Source of the DNA: Niallia circulans NBRC 13626
GTDB lineage: Bacteria; Bacillota; Bacilli; Bacillales; Cytobacillaceae
DNA length: 64,000 nt
Reading direction: 5' to 3'
NCBI RefSeq assembly: GCF_001591585.1
Contig: NZ_BCVE01000007.1
Span: forward strand, 1 to 64,000
Shown here: positions 20,157 to 30,739 of the stretch, piece by piece
Position numbering within the stretch: position 1 is the first letter of the stretch
How the letters are laid out: each line of letters starts with the position of its first letter
Program-made: the position numbers and the translations under genes
The notes under the pieces: generated by a model
Databases searched by the model: none
The model's input: the letters and a program-made list of their open reading frames with translations, nothing else
What the model was told of the DNA's origin: nothing

Positions 20157-20194
20157 AAAAGTACCTCCAACATTTCCGTTATGTAGTCTTCCTT

Positions 20195-21019
20195 TTAATA
20201 ATGAAAGGTGGAAAAATTACCTACTAACAAGAAATTAATTAACATAATTAAAAAACTAGCAATATTTAAGAGGGCAATATTTTTCCCCCTCATTTTTTGG
20301 GAAACTCGTAAATACAAAAAGCTGCTATAGACGAGTAACACAATAAAGGAGCTGATTATTTTCGGATCATACCAGAGAAAATCTGGTTTTTGAATAATGG
20401 CCCATTGCACCCCAAGAATTAAACCAATTAATAATAATGGTACACCAAACACACTTAATAAGTAAGATATATGTTCTAGTTTGGCTAAATCAGCGATCCG
20501 CATAACTCTCCTTCCCCATTTTTTCTGTTTCAATAAATCATATTGTATACAATAAAGAACAGAAAGAATAAAAGAGATCGTAAACATACCATAGGCTAAA
20601 AGGGCTGCTGTTACATGAATGAACAGTAACTCAGAAACAACCTGTTCCGCATGAGTTATCGCAGAATCGCGTGCAGGCGCAAAAGTATGTATTGCCATAA
20701 CAATAAATCCGACAACATTAGTAAAAAACACAATAAAATCAATTTCCAACCACTTATTTATTACCAAAGAAAAGGTTACCAATACCCAAGAATAAAAGTA
20801 TAGTCCTTCCATAATTGTGAGAATCGGAAACCTATTCATCTCCATTATATAGATAATTAGGAAAGATGATTGTAATATCCAGACAAATAAAAGTAACCAG
20901 AAAGCGACTCGATTTGCTCTCTGGTTATTATGCATAAAATCAAAAAAATATAATAGCACAGATAACGCATAAAGAATAATCGTGAATTCATGGAGCCTAG
21001 TCATAAAAATATCCTGCAT
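20195..21019 (-). CDS. hemX: HemX membrane protein (CcsA-like)
   Basis: A 274-residue protein with about eight membrane helices, of the cytochrome c assembly (CcsA/HemX) family. It sits between hemA and hemC as in B. subtilis, where HemX lowers the amount of HemA protein. The reading frame is open to 21040, but an AAGGGGAAG ribosome binding site lies inside that stretch, so the ATG at 21019 (or the TTG before it) is the likely start and gives the family length. Confidence 0.9.
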   Translation of the reverse strand: MQDIFMTRLHEFTIILYALSVLLYFFDFMHNNQRANRVAFWLLLFVWILQSSFLIIYIMEMNRFPILTIMEGLYFYSWVLVTFSLVINKWLEIDFIVFFTNVVGFIVMAIHTFAPARDSAITHAEQVVSELLFIHVTAALLAYGMFTISFILSVLYCIQYDLLKQKKWGRRVMRIADLAKLEHISYLLSVFGVPLLLIGLILGVQWAIIQKPDFLWYDPKIISSFIVLLVYSSFLYLRVSQKMRGKNIALLNIASFLIMLINFLLVGNFSTFHY

Positions 21020-21224
21020 CAACGCTTCCCCTTCGAACATAAAAGATCATAATACCAAGTTTTTTAACTTAATATAACTCTTATTTCTGTAACCCCATCT
21101 ATATTTTAACCTAGGAAAAGGAAAGTGAAACTCTGCCCCGACAAAGTTTATTATCGGCTGATTAAAGGAAAGGAATCAAGTGCTTCATTCACACACAGGA
21201 TAAGCCCTCCAATCATTATCACCA

Positions 21225-22574
21225 TCACACTTGAATAGATGGCTGTGCAATTGGAGAAAATGCTTCTTTTTCTTCTTTCCTTCCTATATCGTTCACTTCT
21301 TTCGGTGCATCGGCTTCTAAATTAAAGATTTTCATAAATAGCTGCATCGATTGATCTGCATCAGGTTGAGCCGCTAATTCCTTCGCTTGAAGAATTGGAT
21401 CTTTTAGCATTTGATTCACAATGCTCTTCGTATGCTTATTTAAAATCTTTCTTTCTCTTTCAGTAAGGTTAGGCAGTTTTCTATCTAGACTTTTCATTGT
21501 TTCACTTTGAATAGCAAGTGCCTTCTCACGAAGAGCAGAAATGACCGGCACCACCCCTAATAAGTGAAGCCATTGATTAAACTCGATAATTTCTGCCTCT
21601 ATCATGATCATAATCTTTTCTGCTACTTTTAGTCGTTCTTGCAGATTTGCTTCTACAATTCCTTCCAAATCGTCAATATCATAAAGGAATACGCTATCTA
21701 ACTCCGCGATTTCCGGATCTAAATCTCTTGGCACAGCAATATCAACCATGAATAGCGGATTTCCTTTACGAATTTTCTCCACAGCCTTCATCATTGCCTT
21801 TGTAATAACAAATGTATTGGATCCAGTTGAACTAATCACAATATCTGCATCTATTAATGCACATTGAAGTTCATTCATTGGTTTGGCCTGACCTTCGAAA
21901 CGATGAGCAAGAACTTCCGCCTTCTCAAATGTGCGATTTATCACAGTTACGTTTTTTGCTCCATTGCTATACAGATTCTGAATAGCAAGCTCGCCCATCT
22001 TTCCTGCACCTAATATAAGGACATTCTTATTTAGCAAGGTCCCAAATATTTTTTTCGCCAATTCTACCGCAGCATAACTTACAGAGACAGCGTTCGCACC
22101 AATGTCTGTTTCTGTATGTGCTTTTTTCGCAAAGGTAATAGCTTGCTTAAATAACTGATTAAATACCGATCCAGTCGATTTAATGGATTGCGCTGTTAAG
22201 AAGCTAGTTCGTATCTGCCCTAAAATCTGTGTTTCTCCAACAACCATGGAATTTAAGCCACATGTCACTTGGAATAAATGGTTTAATGCACCATCTTGTT
22301 CATACACAAATAAATAAGGAACAAACTCTTCTTGTTCCAATTGAAACCACTCTGCTAAAAATTGTTTGATATAATAGCGACCAGTATGAAGCTGATCTAC
22401 TACTGCATATATTTCCGTACGATTACATGTTGATATAATCACATTTTCTAAAATGCTTTTTTTATTTTGTAATTGATTCATAGCTTCCCCTATTTGCTCT
22501 GAATCAAATGTTAAACGTTCACGAATTTCTACTGGGGCCGTTTTAAAATTTAGTCCGACAGCTACTATATGCAT
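21225..22574 (-). CDS. hemA: Glutamyl-tRNA reductase
   Basis: A 449-residue enzyme that reduces glutamyl-tRNA to glutamate-1-semialdehyde, the first committed step of C5 haem synthesis. The catalytic cysteine is C50 in [10 protein letters not shown]. The NADPH domain has [13 protein letters not shown], and the C-terminal helical dimerisation domain follows. The frame is open to 22619, but [10 protein letters not shown] after GGGGGTG is the conserved family start. First gene of the hem operon, with a PerR-box candidate over its promoter. Confidence 0.96.
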   Translation of the reverse strand: MHIVAVGLNFKTAPVEIRERLTFDSEQIGEAMNQLQNKKSILENVIISTCNRTEIYAVVDQLHTGRYYIKQFLAEWFQLEQEEFVPYLFVYEQDGALNHLFQVTCGLNSMVVGETQILGQIRTSFLTAQSIKSTGSVFNQLFKQAITFAKKAHTETDIGANAVSVSYAAVELAKKIFGTLLNKNVLILGAGKMGELAIQNLYSNGAKNVTVINRTFEKAEVLAHRFEGQAKPMNELQCALIDADIVISSTGSNTFVITKAMMKAVEKIRKGNPLFMVDIAVPRDLDPEIAELDSVFLYDIDDLEGIVEANLQERLKVAEKIMIMIEAEIIEFNQWLHLLGVVPVISALREKALAIQSETMKSLDRKLPNLTERERKILNKHTKSIVNQMLKDPILQAKELAAQPDADQSMQLFMKIFNLEADAPKEVNDIGRKEEKEAFSPIAQPSIQV

Positions 22575-22656
22575 TTCTTTATGACACCCCCAAAGTAAGT
22601 TAGTACCTAATTTTTCCAATCGAATATTTTTAAACCCTTTATATAAATGGATTAAA

Positions 22657-22687
22657 TTATAATAATTATTAACATGTAGTTATTATA
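22657..22687 (-). promoter_or_regulatory. hemA promoter region with PerR-box candidate
   Basis: On the minus strand TATAAT (22682-22687) is a -10 hexamer with a poor -35. Directly downstream, TAATAATTATTATAA (22657-22671) matches the PerR box consensus TTATAATNATTATAA at 13 of 14 defined positions. The B. subtilis hem operon is known to be repressed by PerR, so peroxide control of haem synthesis is likely. Confidence 0.65.
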
Positions 22688-22940
22688 ACAAAATCATTTC
22701 AAAAATGGGTAACAATTTGCCTATTAATTGTGAACAAATTGTGAATTCATATGGTAAGATATAGTATTGATAATAGAAAAAGAATTATACTTACGTTATT
22801 TACTATAATAGTTTGTACTTCTTTTGCAAAATTATCGTTATTTTATTCGTTTTTTTTGTACAATATAGCACTTTACTCATTGTACAGTAACAAAAATCTT
22901 CTATGTATTCAAGCTTAGTTTTTTGGAAGTGGAGGAAATA
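22688..22940. other. Intergenic region between hemA and the LiaI-like gene
   Basis: The divergent promoter region contains no gene. An inverted repeat made of TGTACAAT (22857-22864) and ATTGTACA (22879-22886) lies 54 bases before the LiaI-like start and may be an operator. The rest is AT-rich. Confidence 0.4.
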
Positions 22941-23429
22941 ATGAAAACACAAAAATGGTTCTCTGGTATCGTATTAATCGGTTTTGGAATTTATTTTGTC
23001 TTAAAGGAATTTGATATTACTATTCTACCCAATCTGTATACTTGGCCAACCCTGTTAATTATCATTGGAATTGCTTTTCTTTTTCAAGGTTATGGGGGAA
23101 AGGATTATGGCGTCATTTTGCCAGGTGTGATTTTAACTGGCTTTGGTTTACACTTTCACTTAGTGAATAAACTTGCTATTTGGCCTGATCATACGGGCAC
23201 TTTTATTCTGATTATCGCCCTTGGCTTTATTCTTCAAAATCATAAAACAGGTCATGGCTTATTAAATGGTCTTCTTTTTCTTTTGTTAGCTGTTCTTTTG
23301 CTCTTCTATCAAGAAATTCTTGGTTCGCTAACATTCTTAAAGATAAGTCCTCACACGTTAAATAATTTAATACCTATTTTATTCATTATCCTGGGGGGAT
23401 ATTATTTAGTTTCGAAAAAGGGGAAATAA
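22941..23429 (+). CDS. LiaI/LiaF-like transmembrane protein
   Basis: A 162-residue membrane protein with five or six hydrophobic segments rich in Gly, Ile, Leu and Phe. The repeated WPTLLIIIGIAFLFQGYGG-type pattern is that of the LiaI-LiaF-like transmembrane domain (DUF5668). In B. subtilis LiaI/LiaF belong to the cell-envelope stress system, but no LiaFSR genes lie nearby, so the function here is unknown. The start is the ATG at 22941 after GGAGG; an in-frame TTG at 22923 lies upstream of that ribosome binding site. It is a plus-strand gene between hemA and engB. Confidence 0.7.
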   Translation: MKTQKWFSGIVLIGFGIYFVLKEFDITILPNLYTWPTLLIIIGIAFLFQGYGGKDYGVILPGVILTGFGLHFHLVNKLAIWPDHTGTFILIIALGFILQNHKTGHGLLNGLLFLLLAVLLLFYQEILGSLTFLKISPHTLNNLIPILFIILGGYYLVSKKGK

Positions 23430-23488
23430 AGATGTTCATACATAGTGCAGGGTGTCTTTCAGGAAAACTCACTGCCTGATTTCCTCTT

Positions 23489-23500
23489 CGCTTTCCGCGG
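23489..23500. repeat. Possible remnant of a dispersed Bacillaceae intergenic repeat
   Basis: CGCTTTCCGCGG stands out as GC-rich in an AT-rich spacer. Similar strings occur in dispersed intergenic repeats of several Bacillus relatives, from memory. Only one partial copy is seen in this window. Confidence 0.25.
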
Positions 23501-23554
23501 GTCGGAAGTTCTATAGGCTGGCTAATCAGGAAAATATTTCATTTATACACAAAT

Positions 23555-23607
23555 AAAAAAAGCGACTCACTTTTCAACCTTACTAGCTGATGTGAGTCGC
23601 TTTTTTT
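23555..23607. terminator. Bidirectional terminator between the LiaI-like gene and engB
   Basis: AAAAAAGCGACTCAC (23556-23570) pairs with GTGAGTCGCTTTTTTT (23592-23607). A-run and T-run flanks allow use from both strands, and it overlaps the engB stop codon. Confidence 0.9.
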
Positions 23608-24193
23608 ATTTATTAGCTAAATGCTCTAGTAATGACCACACTTTATCTTTTCCTTCTCCAGTTTCAGAAGAAAATAGGATAAGGTAATCATCTGCACTTA
23701 GTCCTAATGTTTCTTTTGTTACCTTTAAATGTTTTTGCCATTGAGATTTTGATATTTTATCGGCTTTTGTCGCAATTACCACACATGGAATCCCATAATG
23801 CTTTAAAAAGTCGTACATTAAAATATCATCAGCAGTTGGCGGATGGCGAAGATCCGTAATTAAAACTACTGCTTTTAATTGTTCTCTTGAGGTGAAATAC
23901 GTTTCCAGCATTTTTCCCCATGCTTCTCGTTCCTTTTTCGAAACTTTTGCATATCCATAACCAGGTACATCTACAAAGTGCATGATTTCATTAATTAAGT
24001 AAAAATTTAATGTTTGTGTTTTCCCTGGTTTCGAGGAAATGCGAGCTAACGCTTTTCGCCCAAGCATGCGATTAATGAAAGAAGATTTACCAACATTCGA
24101 TCTACCCGCTAAAGCAAACTCTGGCAGATTTCCTTCCGGATATTGATTGGGTTTTACGGCACTAATTACTATTTCTGCTTGATTTACTTTCAA
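23606..24193 (-). CDS. engB: Ribosome biogenesis GTPase YsxC/EngB
   Basis: A 195-residue essential-type GTPase involved in 50S subunit assembly. G1 is GRSNVGKSS (residues 30-38), G3 DVPGYGYA and G4 TKADK. The start overlaps the lonA stop by four bases, so translation is coupled to lonA, as in B. subtilis (ysxC). Confidence 0.96.
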   Translation of the reverse strand: MKVNQAEIVISAVKPNQYPEGNLPEFALAGRSNVGKSSFINRMLGRKALARISSKPGKTQTLNFYLINEIMHFVDVPGYGYAKVSKKEREAWGKMLETYFTSREQLKAVVLITDLRHPPTADDILMYDFLKHYGIPCVVIATKADKISKSQWQKHLKVTKETLGLSADDYLILFSSETGEGKDKVWSLLEHLANK

Positions 24194-26520
24194 AGATTTA
24201 CACTTCCGTTCAACGCGTGTTTTAATACTTCATCTACATGTGAAACAAGGATAAAGTCTAGTTCTTCTCTTACACTTTCAGGAACATCATCGATATCCTT
24301 CGCATTATCTTTCGGGATAATAATTGTCTTTAATCCAGCACGATGAGCACCAAGAGATTTTTCCTTTAATCCTCCAATTGGAAGAACACGGCCTCTCAAT
24401 GTTACCTCTCCCGTCATTCCAACCTCTTTCTTGATTGGCTTTCCAGAAAGAGCAGAAACAAGTGCGGTTACCATGGTGATTCCTGCAGATGGACCATCCT
24501 TTGGAACAGCACCTTCTGGAACATGAATATGAATATCATATTTCTCATGGAAATTCGCATCAATGCCCAGTTCTTCCGATTTAGAACGTATATAGCTGAA
24601 TGCCGCTTGGGCAGATTCCTTCATTACATCCCCTAATTTTCCCGTCAAGACTAATTTACCTTTTCCCGGTGCCAAGGATACTTCAATTTGCAAAGTATCA
24701 CCGCCAACTGTAGTATAGGCAAGGCCAGTTGCTACGCCAACTTGATCCTCTTCCTCTGCTTGACCATAATGAAAAATTGGCTTACCTAGGAAATCCTCCA
24801 CATTTTTAGCTGTAATAACGACTTTTTTCTTCTCAGCTGTTACAATCATTCTTGCTGTTTTGCGGCAAATTGTAGCTAATTGTCTTTCTAAAGTACGTAC
24901 TCCCGCTTCTCTAGTATAGAGACGAACAATTTTCTGGAATCCATCTTCTCTAATTTGGAGCTGTGCTTTCGATAATCCATGATCTTTAATTTGTTTAGGC
25001 AATAGATGATCTTTCGCAATATGAATTTTCTCGATTTCTGTATATCCAGCTATCGAGATAATTTCCATTCTATCACGTAATGGACCAGGAATGGTAGCTA
25101 AATTATTAGCTGTTGCGATAAACATAACTTTCGATAAATCATAAGTTTCTTCAATATAATGATCACTGAAGTTATGGTTTTGTTCTGGATCAAGTACTTC
25201 TAGCATAGCCGAAGAAGGATCACCGCGGAAATCATTAGACATTTTATCAATCTCATCTAATAAAAATACTGGATTAATGGTTTCTGCTTTTTTCATTCCT
25301 TGAATGATTCTTCCTGGCATCGCTCCAACGTAAGTTCGTCTATGCCCTCTAATTTCTGATTCATCACGCACACCACCTAAAGAGATGCGGACAAAGTTAC
25401 GATTTAAAGAACGAGCTATCGAACGAGCAAGACTTGTTTTCCCCACTCCAGGAGGTCCTGCAAGACAAAGAATGGGTCCTTTCAAAGAATTTGTCAGCTT
25501 TTGTACAGCTAAATACTCCAATACCCTTTCTTTTACCTTTTCTAAGCCATGGTGATCGTCATTAAGGATTTTTTCTGCCTTAATAAGATCCAAGTCATCC
25601 TCTGTTGCATTGGTCCATGGTAATGCCAAGAGCCAGTCAATATAATTGCGGATGACAGAACTTTCTGCAGAGGTGGAAGGAATTTTTTCATAGCGATCTA
25701 ATTCTTTTAATGCAGTTACCTTTACATGGTCTGGCATACCAGCCTCTTCAATTTTTTCAAGCAGTGTACTGACTTCGCCAGTTTTGCCATCTTTGTCGCC
25801 TAATTCTTTTTGAATGGCTTTCATTTGTTCGCGTAAATAGTATTCCTTTTGTGTTCTTTCCATTGATTTCTTTACGCGCTGACCTATTTTCTTTTCGAGG
25901 TTTAACACCTCTTTTTCGTTTTGAATAATGTCGATAACATAATTCATTCTCTGCTTATTATTTAAAGTTTCTAAAATTTGCTGTTTTTCTTTTAATTTAA
26001 TCGGTAGATGGGAAGCAATGATATCAGCCATTCTTCCAGGCTCTTCCATATCGGAAACAGCTGCATATGTTTCATGCGATATTTTTTTAGAAATTTTTAT
26101 GTATTGCTCAAAATATTGAAGCATTGTTCTCATTAATGCTTCATCTTCTACGTCTTTGGTAGTTTCTTCTTCAAACAAACGTAGACTTGCAGCAAAATAA
26201 CCATCTTCCTCTATCAATTCTTCTAATTCTGCTCTTTGTACCCCTTCAACAAGAACTCTAATTGTTCCATTTGGCAGCTTTAACATTTGCTTTACCTTTG
26301 TTAAAGTTCCCATTTTATATAGATCCTCTTCTTCAGGTTCATCTATATCCATATCTTTTTGCATTGTAAGAAAAATTAAATGGTCTTCTACCATTGCTTT
26401 TTCGAGAGCTTGCACTGACTTATCACGACCAACATCTAAATGAAGCACCATCGTTGGATAAACCAGCAAACCTCGAAGCGGCAGGAGGGGGACTACTGTT
26501 TTTTTATTTTCCTCCATCAC
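24190..26520 (-). CDS. lonA: ATP-dependent protease LonA
   Basis: A 776-residue cytoplasmic AAA+ protease that degrades misfolded and some regulatory proteins. It has the N-terminal LON substrate domain ([23 protein letters not shown]), Walker [10 protein letters not shown], Walker [11 protein letters not shown] and the S16 protease domain with the catalytic serine in PKDGPSAG (about residue 677), plus a downstream catalytic lysine. GGAGG lies before the GTG-ATG pair at 26520/26517; either could start. Confidence 0.97.
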   Translation of the reverse strand: MMEENKKTVVPLLPLRGLLVYPTMVLHLDVGRDKSVQALEKAMVEDHLIFLTMQKDMDIDEPEEEDLYKMGTLTKVKQMLKLPNGTIRVLVEGVQRAELEELIEEDGYFAASLRLFEEETTKDVEDEALMRTMLQYFEQYIKISKKISHETYAAVSDMEEPGRMADIIASHLPIKLKEKQQILETLNNKQRMNYVIDIIQNEKEVLNLEKKIGQRVKKSMERTQKEYYLREQMKAIQKELGDKDGKTGEVSTLLEKIEEAGMPDHVKVTALKELDRYEKIPSTSAESSVIRNYIDWLLALPWTNATEDDLDLIKAEKILNDDHHGLEKVKERVLEYLAVQKLTNSLKGPILCLAGPPGVGKTSLARSIARSLNRNFVRISLGGVRDESEIRGHRRTYVGAMPGRIIQGMKKAETINPVFLLDEIDKMSNDFRGDPSSAMLEVLDPEQNHNFSDHYIEETYDLSKVMFIATANNLATIPGPLRDRMEIISIAGYTEIEKIHIAKDHLLPKQIKDHGLSKAQLQIREDGFQKIVRLYTREAGVRTLERQLATICRKTARMIVTAEKKKVVITAKNVEDFLGKPIFHYGQAEEEDQVGVATGLAYTTVGGDTLQIEVSLAPGKGKLVLTGKLGDVMKESAQAAFSYIRSKSEELGIDANFHEKYDIHIHVPEGAVPKDGPSAGITMVTALVSALSGKPIKKEVGMTGEVTLRGRVLPIGGLKEKSLGAHRAGLKTIIIPKDNAKDIDDVPESVREELDFILVSHVDEVLKHALNGSVNL

Positions 26521-26958
26521 GTTGCACCTCCAGCTTTAAAAATCTCTTTCCTTATATCGCCTATTTCTAATCATTATTTACCACATAGGCTCCCTTTGCA
26601 TTCTAATGCTTTGTACAATTCTATCTTATTTATGATAATGTGTCTATTAACTAGGGTTATTAGACAAGCCGTAAAAATAGAACTACTTTTCTCCCTCGAT
26701 TTTTTTGCTGATCCTTATGGATATGGCTCCTTAAAGAAAGCAGAAAGATAAAAAGAGAAGATTGCAATTAAAAACAAGCCTTCCTTATTTAAAATGGCTT
26801 ATTTAGACGATTTCCATTCAAGAAAAAAGACTGTTTTTATGCTTATACATATATATTCAATTATATAATAATAATTGGATTTATGAAAATATAGCCTTCA
26901 TTTAGAGGGATCTTTCTGCACGAAATACATATAAAGCTCGTTTAGATTATTTTCCGCA
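26521..26958 (-). promoter_or_regulatory. Region upstream of lonA, with probable promoter
   Basis: No gene is supported here. On the minus strand TAGACA (26641-26646) and TAGAAT (26618-26623) with a 17-base spacer form a good sigma-A promoter about 100 bases before lonA. I see no CtsR box. The remaining sequence up to the lonB terminator is AT-rich and featureless. Confidence 0.6.
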
Positions 26959-27002
26959 AAAAAAAACGCCGACTAACTCTCCCTATACCGAATTAGCCGA
27001 CC
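26959..27002 (-). terminator. Terminator of lonB
   Basis: GCCGACTAA (26969-26977) pairs with TTAGCCGAC (26994-27002). On the minus strand a nine-base T-run follows. Confidence 0.88.
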
Positions 27003-27040
27003 ATGACAATGCTTTATTTAAGTAGCATTTTAGCTTAAAA

Positions 27041-28714
27041 TTAGATACTATCTTTCTTTGATAATGCAATGGTGGAAGCTGGGATTGCTTCTTCTTTCCA
27101 TTCTTCTTTAAGGAGCGCATTCTCCAACACTTCATTTAATGTTTGCACAGGTATAATGGTGATATCCTTTATTTCCTCTAATATCGCCTGCATATTTTCC
27201 TGCGGGATAATAACTTTTTGAACGCCCGCAGCTTTAGCAGCTTTCACCTTTGCAACAACTCCGCCAATAGGCTTCACTTTTCCGTGAATACTGATCTCAC
27301 CAGTCATCGCTACTTGGCGATCAACAGGTTGCTTGTAGATCGCTGAATAAATCCCTGTAGCCATTGAAATGCCCGCAGAGGGTCCATCAATTGGTATACC
27401 GCCTGGAAAGTTTACATGGATATCAAATTGATCAGCGGGAACATCCATAGAACGTAAAACAGTAATGACATTTTCAATGGAACCCTTCGCCATACTTTTC
27501 CGTCTAATAGACTTGCCTTGTCCACCAATACTCTCTTCCTCGACAATTCCCGTAATATTTATGCTTCCTTTTCCATCTTTTGCTGGAATTACCGTTACTT
27601 CAATTTCCAACAGTGCCCCGATATTAGCACCATATACTGCTAGTCCATTAACCGCTCCAATAACGGAATGGTTATTAATTTTCCTTTCCATTCTTGGAGA
27701 AAGTTGACTAGAATGAATCACCCATTCTACTTCATCATCTTTTATAAAATCACGATTTTCTCCAATTGCTAGTCCAGCAGATATCTGGACCATATTAACA
27801 GCCTCTCTTCCATTTCTTGCATATTCAGAAAGTGTATCAAGGGCTTTCTCACTTATCCGCATCTTCACCTTATCAGCAGCTTTTTTGCCAATCTGAATCA
27901 CTTCTTCTTTCGTTAATTCTCGAAAAAATACTTCCATACATCTTGAGCGAATTGCTGGAGGTATTTCGTTTGGCGTTCTTGTCGTTGCCCCTATTAACCG
28001 AAAATCAGCCGGAAGTCCATTTTTAAAAATATCATGTATATGAGAAGGAATTTGCGTATTCTCTTCATTGTAATAAGCACTTTCCAAAAAAACTTTTCTG
28101 TCTTCTAACACTTTTAGAAGCTTATTCATTTGTGTAGAATGTAATTCTCCGATTTCATCAATAAATAGAACACCACCATGTGCATTTGTAACAGCACCTT
28201 GTTTTGGCTGTGGGATTCCAGCTTGTCCCATGGCTCCAGCCCCTTGATAAATCGGATCGTGTACAGAACCGATTAATGGATCCGCTATCCCTCTTTCATC
28301 AAATCTAGCTGTCGTAGCATCTAATTCTACAAATACAGAGTTTGGTTTAAAGGGTGACTTCTGATTTTTCTTCGCTTCTTCTAATACAAGCCTAGCTGCC
28401 GCTGTTTTTCCAACCCCTGGTGGTCCATAAATAATGACATGTTGGGGATTGGGTCCACAGAGAGCGGCTCTTAAAGCTTTGATTCCATCTTCTTGTCCCA
28501 CAATATCTGAGAAGCTTGTTGGACGTACTTTTTCAGAAAGAGGTTCCGTTAATGATATGGCGCGCATCTTTCTTAATTGATCCATTTCTTTTTTTGATTC
28601 CCGATCAATCGAAACTTTTTGGGTTCTCTGGCTTTTTAATAAATTCCAGAAATATAGTCCGATGATAATTCCAAAGAATAGTTGTACAAATAAAGCAATC
28701 TCCGCCCAACTCAT
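27041..28714 (-). CDS. lonB: ATP-dependent protease LonB
   Basis: A 557-residue membrane-anchored Lon-like protease. An N-terminal transmembrane helix (about residues 5-25) precedes the AAA+ domain, which has Walker A GPPGVGKT at 97-104 and Walker B VLFIDEIGEL. The C-terminal S16 domain has catalytic serine in PIDGPSAGISM. It lacks the N-terminal LON domain of LonA. B. subtilis LonB is expressed in the forespore. Here it lies between clpX and lonA with its own terminator and a 396-base upstream gap. Confidence 0.95.
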   Translation of the reverse strand: MSWAEIALFVQLFFGIIIGLYFWNLLKSQRTQKVSIDRESKKEMDQLRKMRAISLTEPLSEKVRPTSFSDIVGQEDGIKALRAALCGPNPQHVIIYGPPGVGKTAAARLVLEEAKKNQKSPFKPNSVFVELDATTARFDERGIADPLIGSVHDPIYQGAGAMGQAGIPQPKQGAVTNAHGGVLFIDEIGELHSTQMNKLLKVLEDRKVFLESAYYNEENTQIPSHIHDIFKNGLPADFRLIGATTRTPNEIPPAIRSRCMEVFFRELTKEEVIQIGKKAADKVKMRISEKALDTLSEYARNGREAVNMVQISAGLAIGENRDFIKDDEVEWVIHSSQLSPRMERKINNHSVIGAVNGLAVYGANIGALLEIEVTVIPAKDGKGSINITGIVEEESIGGQGKSIRRKSMAKGSIENVITVLRSMDVPADQFDIHVNFPGGIPIDGPSAGISMATGIYSAIYKQPVDRQVAMTGEISIHGKVKPIGGVVAKVKAAKAAGVQKVIIPQENMQAILEEIKDITIIPVQTLNEVLENALLKEEWKEEAIPASTIALSKKDSI

Positions 28715-29060
28715 AAAAAAATTACCTCCTGAAATCTTGTTGTTTTAAAACTTCGCACATGTATTAGCTCAAGTTTCCTTCAATGGTTAGCGATATGTAT
28801 CTATCCCTACAGCTTGGATGGGAAGGAATTTTTTTTAGACTGAATGCCTGCAATTAATTCGGCAGTCATATCAGTCTATAAATAAATTCTTCCATAAATA
28901 CTATATACAAATTGTGCCTTGTCTATAAAAAATAGTATCTCCTTCCCTTTGTTGGAATAAACAAGATTTCATGGAAAAAATATATAGGAACGATAAGATA
29001 ATTGATGATTAGAAATTGAGTATGATCTTGGAGGAATTGTTGCATCCTTCAACTTTCACC
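28715..29060 (-). promoter_or_regulatory. lonB upstream region with an imperfect palindrome
   Basis: A near-perfect inverted repeat: AGACTGAATGCCTGC (28837-28851) against GCAGTCATATCAGTCT (28862-28877), with 14 of 15 pairs and one bulge. It has no T-run in the right place for a terminator on either strand, so an operator or leader hairpin is more likely. AGGAGG precedes the lonB ATG. I could not assign a sigma-F or sigma-G promoter with confidence. Confidence 0.45.
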
Positions 29061-29065
29061 AAAAA

Positions 29066-29100
29066 AAAGAACCAATGATAGATATCATTGATTCTTTCTT
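29066..29100 (-). terminator. Terminator of clpX
   Basis: The stem AAAGAA...AATGATA / ATCATTGATTCTTT lies just after the clpX stop. On the minus strand the T-rich tail (positions about 29061-29070) follows the hairpin. Confidence 0.75.
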
Positions 29101-29110
29101 GTAACTGTTG

Positions 29111-30376
29111 TTAAGCTGAAGTTTTTGTTTCTTTATCCACCACTGTTCCATCTTCTAGAACAAGCTTAGGTGAAGCATTATCCGTTACTGTTTCTTTCGT
29201 AATGACGCATTTAACAATGTCTTCTCTTGAAGGCAGGTCAAACATTACATCCAACATAATGCCTTCGATAATAGAACGTAATCCGCGTGCACCTGTTTTT
29301 CTTTCAATTGCTTTTTTTGCAATTTCTTTCAGTGCTTCTTCTTCAAATTCTAATTCGACATCATCTAATTCCATCATTTTCTTAAATTGTTTTACTAATG
29401 CATTTTTTGGTTTTGTTAATATTTCCATTAATGCTTCTTCGTCTAATTGACCAAGACTAGCAATAACTGGAAGACGCCCAATAAATTCAGGTATTAACCC
29501 AAAACGTAATAAATCTTCTGGAAGTACTTTAGATAATAAATCTTTATCTTCTATTTCAGCTTGTTTACCATCAGAACCAAATCCAATTACTTTTTGACCT
29601 AGGCGTCTTTTAATGATTGGTTCAATGCCATCAAATGCTCCACCACAAATAAAGAGAATATTCGTTGTGTCAATTTGAATGAATTCTTGATGAGGATGCT
29701 TTCTGCCACCTTGGGGTGGAACACTTGCTACGGTACCCTCTAGAATTTTTAATAATGCTTGCTGAACCCCTTCACCGGAAACATCACGTGTAATAGAAGG
29801 ATTTTCAGATTTACGTGCTACTTTATCAATTTCGTCGATATAAATAATACCCTTTTCTGCTTTTTCTACATCATAATCTGCAGACTGGATTAATTTCAAA
29901 AGAATATTCTCGACATCTTCTCCTACATATCCAGCTTCTGTTAGACTAGTTGCATCTGCAATAGCAAATGGTACATTTAATATTCTTGCCAATGTTTGGG
30001 CAAGAAGTGTTTTACCGCTACCAGTTGGTCCGATTAACGCAATATTACTTTTTGATAATTCTACATCATCAATTTTACTATTTGAGTTAATACGTTTGTA
30101 ATGATTATACACTGCAACAGAAAGAGCCTTTTTCGCTTGATCCTGTCCAATTACATATTCGTTAAGAATATCGCGAATTTCTGCTGGCTTTGGTACATCT
30201 TTAAATTCTACTTCTTCTTCTGTCCCTAATTCTTCTTCTACGATTTCTGTACATAGTTCTATACATTCGTCACAAATGTATACACCAGGTCCAGCAACTA
30301 ATTTACGAACTTGATCCTGTGTCTTTCCGCAGAATGAACATTTTAGCTGGCCCTTTTCGTCATTAAATTTAAACAT
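29111..30376 (-). CDS. clpX: ClpX, ATPase subunit of the ClpXP protease
   Basis: A 421-residue AAA+ unfoldase that feeds substrates to ClpP. The N-terminal zinc-binding domain has C13, C16, C35 and C38. Walker A is GPTGSGKT, Walker [10 protein letters not shown], the pore loop GYVGED, and the ClpP-binding loop has the IGF tripeptide (KVIGFGS). The frame is open to 30460, but AAGGGGTGAAGG immediately precedes the ATG of MFKFND, the family start. Confidence 0.97.
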   Translation of the reverse strand: MFKFNDEKGQLKCSFCGKTQDQVRKLVAGPGVYICDECIELCTEIVEEELGTEEEVEFKDVPKPAEIRDILNEYVIGQDQAKKALSVAVYNHYKRINSNSKIDDVELSKSNIALIGPTGSGKTLLAQTLARILNVPFAIADATSLTEAGYVGEDVENILLKLIQSADYDVEKAEKGIIYIDEIDKVARKSENPSITRDVSGEGVQQALLKILEGTVASVPPQGGRKHPHQEFIQIDTTNILFICGGAFDGIEPIIKRRLGQKVIGFGSDGKQAEIEDKDLLSKVLPEDLLRFGLIPEFIGRLPVIASLGQLDEEALMEILTKPKNALVKQFKKMMELDDVELEFEEEALKEIAKKAIERKTGARGLRSIIEGIMLDVMFDLPSREDIVKCVITKETVTDNASPKLVLEDGTVVDKETKTSA

Positions 30377-30690
30377 GCCTTCACCCCTTAAAACTTCTTT
30401 TTGTATATTTTTACCGTTACGGATTATTATTTGTTCAGAAACAAATTTTACTTTTTTCAACAGTTATGTATTGAATTGTATCACATGATAGTAATGTACA
30501 GGAAATAATACAACTCGGATTTGCAGTTCTCTATCATCCAATAACGGTAAAATGGATATACTTCTTTAATCATAACCAGATTTCGCTTCTTTAAATCTGG
30601 AAAATTATCTCTTATTTGATTGTATTCTCCTGTACGGTTAGAGTAACTTATTTTATAGTTACCCATATTATATGTTATTTAACACTAATA
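30377..30690. other. Intergenic region between tig and clpX
   Basis: A 61-codon minus-strand open frame (30481-30666) crosses this spacer but has no ribosome binding site or recognisable sequence. A plausible clpX promoter is TTGTAT...TATCAT on the minus strand near 30490-30515. I see nothing else. Confidence 0.35.
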
Positions 30691-30696
30691 TAAAAC

Positions 30697-30728
30697 TAAG
30701 GCACGAAATAGTCGCGCCTTAGTTTTTT
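30697..30728. terminator. Terminator after tig
   Basis: CTAAGGCACG (30697-30706) pairs with CGCGCCTTAG (30713-30722) around a short loop. T-rich sequence on the minus strand and TTTTTT on the plus strand make it symmetrical. Confidence 0.85.
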
Positions 30729-30739
30729 ACTTACTTCTA

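Noticed and set aside
26440-26751. 103-codon plus-strand open frame over the lonA start
   Set aside because: It overlaps the conserved lonA N-terminus and promoter on the other strand.
30481-30666. 61-codon minus-strand open frame between clpX and tig
   Set aside because: No ribosome binding site, no recognisable sequence and an AT-rich intergenic setting.
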